A stretch of 22,240 nucleotides of DNA from a virus. Positions 19,389 through 22,240 of this stretch are shown piece by piece. A program made the translations under genes and the position numbers. The notes under the pieces are model-generated. The model searched no databases, was not told the origin of the DNA, and was given only the letters and a program-made list of their open reading frames with translations. The stretch lies in IMG/VR virus record IMGVR_UViG_3300032286_000560, positions 1 to 22,240 of that record. One strand, written 5' to 3'. Every line of letters starts with the position of its first letter. The first letter of the stretch is position 1.

Positions 19389-20386
19389 TGTCAGTCGTAC
19401 TGCTCACAGAGCCGTTCTCTGGTGGGGGTGGTGGTTCGGGAACAGTAACTTCAGTTGATGTCTCTGGGGGTACTACCGGGCTTACCACATCCGGCGGTCC
19501 CGTTACGACTGCTGGAGTTATCACACTAGGTGGGACACTTAGTGTAGGCAGCGGCGGCACTGGAGCATCAACGCTCACGGGTATCTTAAAGGGTACCGGC
19601 ACAACACCAATAACAATCGCCACAGCGGGGACTGACTATCAAGCCCCCATTACGCTAACCACAACCGGCACGAGTGGCGCTGCTACATTCATAGGCAACA
19701 CGCTTAATATCCCGCAGTACAGCGGTGGCGGTGGGGGTTCTGGGACCGTTACAAGTGTCTCTGTCACCTCAGCAAACGGGCTTGCAGGGACGGTAACCAA
19801 CCCCACTACAACCCCGGCAATCAGCCTTTCCACGACCGTTACAGGGCTGCTCAAGGGTAACGGAACAGCGATTAGCGCGGCTACGTCAGGGACGGACTAC
19901 GCACCCGCTACCTCTGGCACATCAATTCTCTACGGCAACGGATCGGGCGGGTTTTCTAACGTCACGATTGGCTCGGGTTTAAGTTTTGTTACCGGGACGC
20001 TATCGGCTACGGGTGGCGGCGGAGGGACTCCGGGCGGCTCTAACACACAGGTTCAGTTTAACAACTCAGGATCGTTTGGCGGGTCGGCCAACTTTACTTG
20101 GGACGGCACTAACGTACAGTTAGGCGCACAAGGCGCTCTGCGGTTTGCAGATGCGGATAGCAGTAATTATGTAGCGTTTAAATCCCCGGCAACAGTTGCT
20201 ACGAACGTAACTTGGACGCTGCCAAGTGCGGACGGGTCTTACGCGCAGGTGTTGTCTACTAACGGCTCTGGAACTTTGTCTTGGGTCACGCAGAGCGGTG
20301 GCGGCGGCGGAAGCCCTAATCTAGACGGCGGCACGCCAACAAGTAACTACGGCGGTATTACCGCAATCGACGGAGGGACGCCGTAA
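19388..20386 (+). CDS. Gly-rich tail-fibre-like repeat protein
   Basis: The 332 residues are modular. Four Gly5-type linkers (around residues 12-16, 113-117, 209-213, 304-308) separate segments. Two segments start SGTVTSV (17-23, 118-124), and two contain LKG(T/N)GT...GTDY.AP (68-87, 155-173). 'NTQVQFNNSGSFGGSANFTWDGTNVQLG' (219-246) and the C-terminal 'LDGGTPTSNYGG' resemble repeats common in phage tail fibres. It has no enzymatic motif. One base overlaps both neighbours (TAATG). A fibre, whisker or adsorption component is the best reading. The repeats make it a site for recombination and length change. Confidence 0.7.
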   Translation: MSVVLLTEPFSGGGGGSGTVTSVDVSGGTTGLTTSGGPVTTAGVITLGGTLSVGSGGTGASTLTGILKGTGTTPITIATAGTDYQAPITLTTTGTSGAATFIGNTLNIPQYSGGGGGSGTVTSVSVTSANGLAGTVTNPTTTPAISLSTTVTGLLKGNGTAISAATSGTDYAPATSGTSILYGNGSGGFSNVTIGSGLSFVTGTLSATGGGGGTPGGSNTQVQFNNSGSFGGSANFTWDGTNVQLGAQGALRFADADSSNYVAFKSPATVATNVTWTLPSADGSYAQVLSTNGSGTLSWVTQSGGGGGSPNLDGGTPTSNYGGITAIDGGTP

Positions 20387-21378
20387 TGGCTGTTCAGATT
20401 CAGATTAGAAACGGAACTGCCGCGCAGTGGACCTCTGCCAATCCAACGCTTGCTGTTGGTGAGATGGGTGCTGAGACGGATACCGGCAAGTTTAAGATTG
20501 GCACCGGGTCAACAGCTTGGAACAGTTTGGCTTATGCGGCAGTTGGTACTGTTACTTCTGTAGCACAGTCATTTACCGGCGGTATTGTTTCTGTTGGCGG
20601 TTCGCCAATTTCAACAAGCGGCACACTGGCGCTAACGGTTGCAGGTACTTCCGGCGGAGTGCCGTACTTTTCAAGCGGCACGACTTGGGCCTCTTCTGGT
20701 GCACTTGCATCTAACGCTTTGGTTGTTGGCGGCGGCGCTGGCGCGGCTCCTTCAACGGTTACGACTGGCACTGGGGTTGTTACGGCGCTTGGTGTGAACA
20801 CGGGGTCTGCCGGGGCGTTTGTGGTTAACGGCGGTGCGCTTGGAACTCCAAGCTCGGGAACGCTAACCAGCGCCACCGGATTGCCTTTAACGACTGGCGT
20901 TACCGGGGTTCTTCCTGTTGCAAACGGCGGCACAAACGCAAGCGCTGCTGGTATCACTGCATTCAATAACATTACGGGCTACACGGCATCCGGCGCTACT
21001 GGAACGACCAGTACCAATTTGGTGTTCTCGACCACGCCGACGCTGACTAATCCAACGGTTACGAACTACGTCGAAACTTCTTATGTAAACACTGCTGGCA
21101 CATCCGTAACGATTGATTTAGCAAACGGCACATTCCAGCGATTTACGATCTCTGGGGGCAACGCAACCATCACCATGCCTACGGCGGTTGCTGGCAAGAG
21201 CTTTATCTTGATTTTGACGCAGGACACCAGCTCACGCACAGTGACTTGGACAACGGTTGTTTGGCCGTCTGCTACCGCACCAACGATCAGCACCGGGTCA
21301 GGTAAGCGCGATATTTTCTCGTTCTTCTCTGACGGCACAAGCTGGTTTGGCGCCACTATCGGACAGAATTTCGCATAA
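20386..21378 (+). CDS. Tail-fibre-like protein with Mtd-type N-terminal domain
   Basis: This 330-residue protein has residues 3-50 (QIQIRNGTAAQWTSANPTLA... to KFKIGTGSTAWNSLAY) matching the short N-terminal module of the major tropism determinant and many phage fibres. Then GTVTSV (54-59) repeats the module found twice in the previous gene. There follow Thr/Ser/Gly-rich fibre-repeat segments ('GVLPVANGGTNAS', 175-186) and a compact beta C-terminal domain (about 228-330, 'ATITMPTAVAGKSFILILTQDTSSRTVTW'). It is coupled by TAATG to both neighbours. It probably forms part of the host-recognition fibre. No diversity-generating reverse transcriptase or template repeat is seen in the window. Confidence 0.72.
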   Translation: MAVQIQIRNGTAAQWTSANPTLAVGEMGAETDTGKFKIGTGSTAWNSLAYAAVGTVTSVAQSFTGGIVSVGGSPISTSGTLALTVAGTSGGVPYFSSGTTWASSGALASNALVVGGGAGAAPSTVTTGTGVVTALGVNTGSAGAFVVNGGALGTPSSGTLTSATGLPLTTGVTGVLPVANGGTNASAAGITAFNNITGYTASGATGTTSTNLVFSTTPTLTNPTVTNYVETSYVNTAGTSVTIDLANGTFQRFTISGGNATITMPTAVAGKSFILILTQDTSSRTVTWTTVVWPSATAPTISTGSGKRDIFSFFSDGTSWFGATIGQNFA

Positions 21379-22240
21379 TGTTTGCAGCATCTAAATCTGG
21401 TAAAGCTGCGGCTGGCGGTGGTACAACGGATCAATATTTCCCGTACGTCCCGCTGCTGTTGGAAACTACCAGCACCAATGGGCAGAACAATCAAGGAACA
21501 ACGACTACTAACGGGTTCTTAGATTCCAGCAGCAACACATTCACCATCACCCGCAACGGAACCCCAACGCAGGGTTCGCGCACTCCGTATTGGCCGAATG
21601 GGCAGTGGAGTAATTATTTTGTTGCGTCGTCTTCTCAAACAATTCTTACCACAGAAACCCAAGTAATTCCAACCGGCAACTTTACGATTGAGTTGTTTGT
21701 TTACGTCACAAGTTCAACAGCTACCCAAGCATTTGTCTCTCAAGGTACAAGCGGCTCTGCTGGAAGAACGGCGATAGGAATTGACAATAGTTCGGGGGCC
21801 AAATGGTTCTGTCAGGTTGGCGGCGTCTTTGTGTATTCTTCTGCCGCACCAACGCTGAATACTTGGAACTATTTGGCAATGACCTACAACGGAGCAACGA
21901 TAGCTCTGTACCTTAATGGAACGCTATTAAACTCCGCAAGCAATACGACAAGCGCACAAAACTCGCAACTTCGTATTAGCGGACTGTGGGCGACTCCTGT
22001 TGCTGGTTATTACCTTGATGGGTATCTTTCTAATGTTCGCGTAAGCAATACAGTCAGAACCGTAACTTCCGTTCCTACCGCTCCGTTTACTCCTGACGCA
22101 AATACAACTTTGTTGACCTGCCAAGGCAATAGGTTTGTTGATGTTTCTGGTACGCCAAAAACACTTACTCCGTCTGGAGGCCCACAGGTCCAAGCATTCC
22201 AGCCGTTCTCCCCGACGGCATCGTACACCACTGCGCTGTA
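21378..22240 (+). CDS. Lectin-like (LamG/ConA-fold) virion protein, 3' truncated by window end
   Basis: The open frame begins at the ATG overlapping the previous stop (TAATG) and runs 287 codons to the window edge. A Concanavalin A-like/laminin-G-type jelly-roll is recognisable: NFTIELFVYV (101-110), NTWNYLAMTYNGATIALYLNGTLL (161-184) and GYLSNVRVSNTVRT (215-228). It is followed by the 'PFTPDANTTLLTCQGNRFVDVSG' segment (236-258) that often follows this domain in phage proteins. Such domains bind surface sugars, so an adsorption protein is likely. The C-terminus is outside the window. Confidence 0.75.
   Translation, partial: MFAASKSGKAAAGGGTTDQYFPYVPLLLETTSTNGQNNQGTTTTNGFLDSSSNTFTITRNGTPTQGSRTPYWPNGQWSNYFVASSSQTILTTETQVIPTGNFTIELFVYVTSSTATQAFVSQGTSGSAGRTAIGIDNSSGAKWFCQVGGVFVYSSAAPTLNTWNYLAMTYNGATIALYLNGTLLNSASNTTSAQNSQLRISGLWATPVAGYYLDGYLSNVRVSNTVRTVTSVPTAPFTPDANTTLLTCQGNRFVDVSGTPKTLTPSGGPQVQAFQPFSPTASYTTAL

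Noticed and set aside
1-22240. CRISPR arrays, insertion sequences, diversity-generating retroelement, integrase
   Set aside because: I looked for regularly spaced repeats, transposase or integrase motifs, and reverse transcriptase with template/variable repeats beside the fibre genes, and saw none in the window.

Overview
The window is a stretch of a tailed double-stranded DNA phage (or prophage-like) genome. The direct evidence is a complete packaging and head cassette: small terminase, large terminase, a large portal protein, a scaffold-like protein and a major capsid protein, followed by tail-fibre-like genes. The T7 gp4-like primase-helicase and the 804-residue portal resemble environmental podovirus-type phages of Gram-negative bacteria. 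Almost every gene has a GGAG-type ribosome binding site. The host cannot be named from the sequence. Both window ends cut through genes.

Layout. (1) 1-97, minus strand: the start of a gene that runs off the left edge. (2) 290-3107, plus strand: a RusA-like resolvase; a 540-bp non-coding stretch with a terminator, a promoter and a probable small structured RNA; then an HNH endonuclease overlapping a primase-helicase. (3) 8203 down to 3140, minus strand: one long operon of small unknown genes, a small membrane protein, a SprT-like zinc metalloprotease, a CobS/MoxR-type AAA+ ATPase, an HExxH protein with a long Asp/Gly/Pro repeat tail, a VWA protein and two more small genes. It ends at a strong terminator at 3112-3133. 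(4) 8204-8934: a non-coding divergent region with a structured leader, candidate promoters and a cluster of six DnaA-box-like 9-mers, so a likely replication origin. (5) 8935-22240, plus strand: terS, a LexA-type winged-helix regulator, terL, portal, a small gene, a GroES-like co-chaperonin, scaffold, two virion-type proteins, major capsid protein, then (after a terminator and a new promoter) further virion proteins, a coiled-coil protein and a run of Gly-rich and lectin-like fibre proteins.

How the parts fit. The left and middle regions cover replication and recombination (primase-helicase, resolvase, origin) plus a chelatase/chaperone-like module. That module looks like a bacterial CobS-CobT pair in which CobT is split into two translationally coupled genes, with a SprT-like protease in the same operon and no large CobN-type subunit in view. 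The right half builds the particle. The packaging genes come first, and the phage carries its own GroES-like protein just before scaffold and capsid.

The most unusual signal is not a gene. The 8-bp palindrome GTTTAAAC occurs 12 times, against well under one expected. Nine more sites differ at one outer base. Copies lie on genes of both strands, in different reading frames, across stop codons, and in all three of the candidate promoters that border intergenic regions at 8.5, 9.75 and 17.9 kb. It behaves like a genome-wide DNA recognition site.
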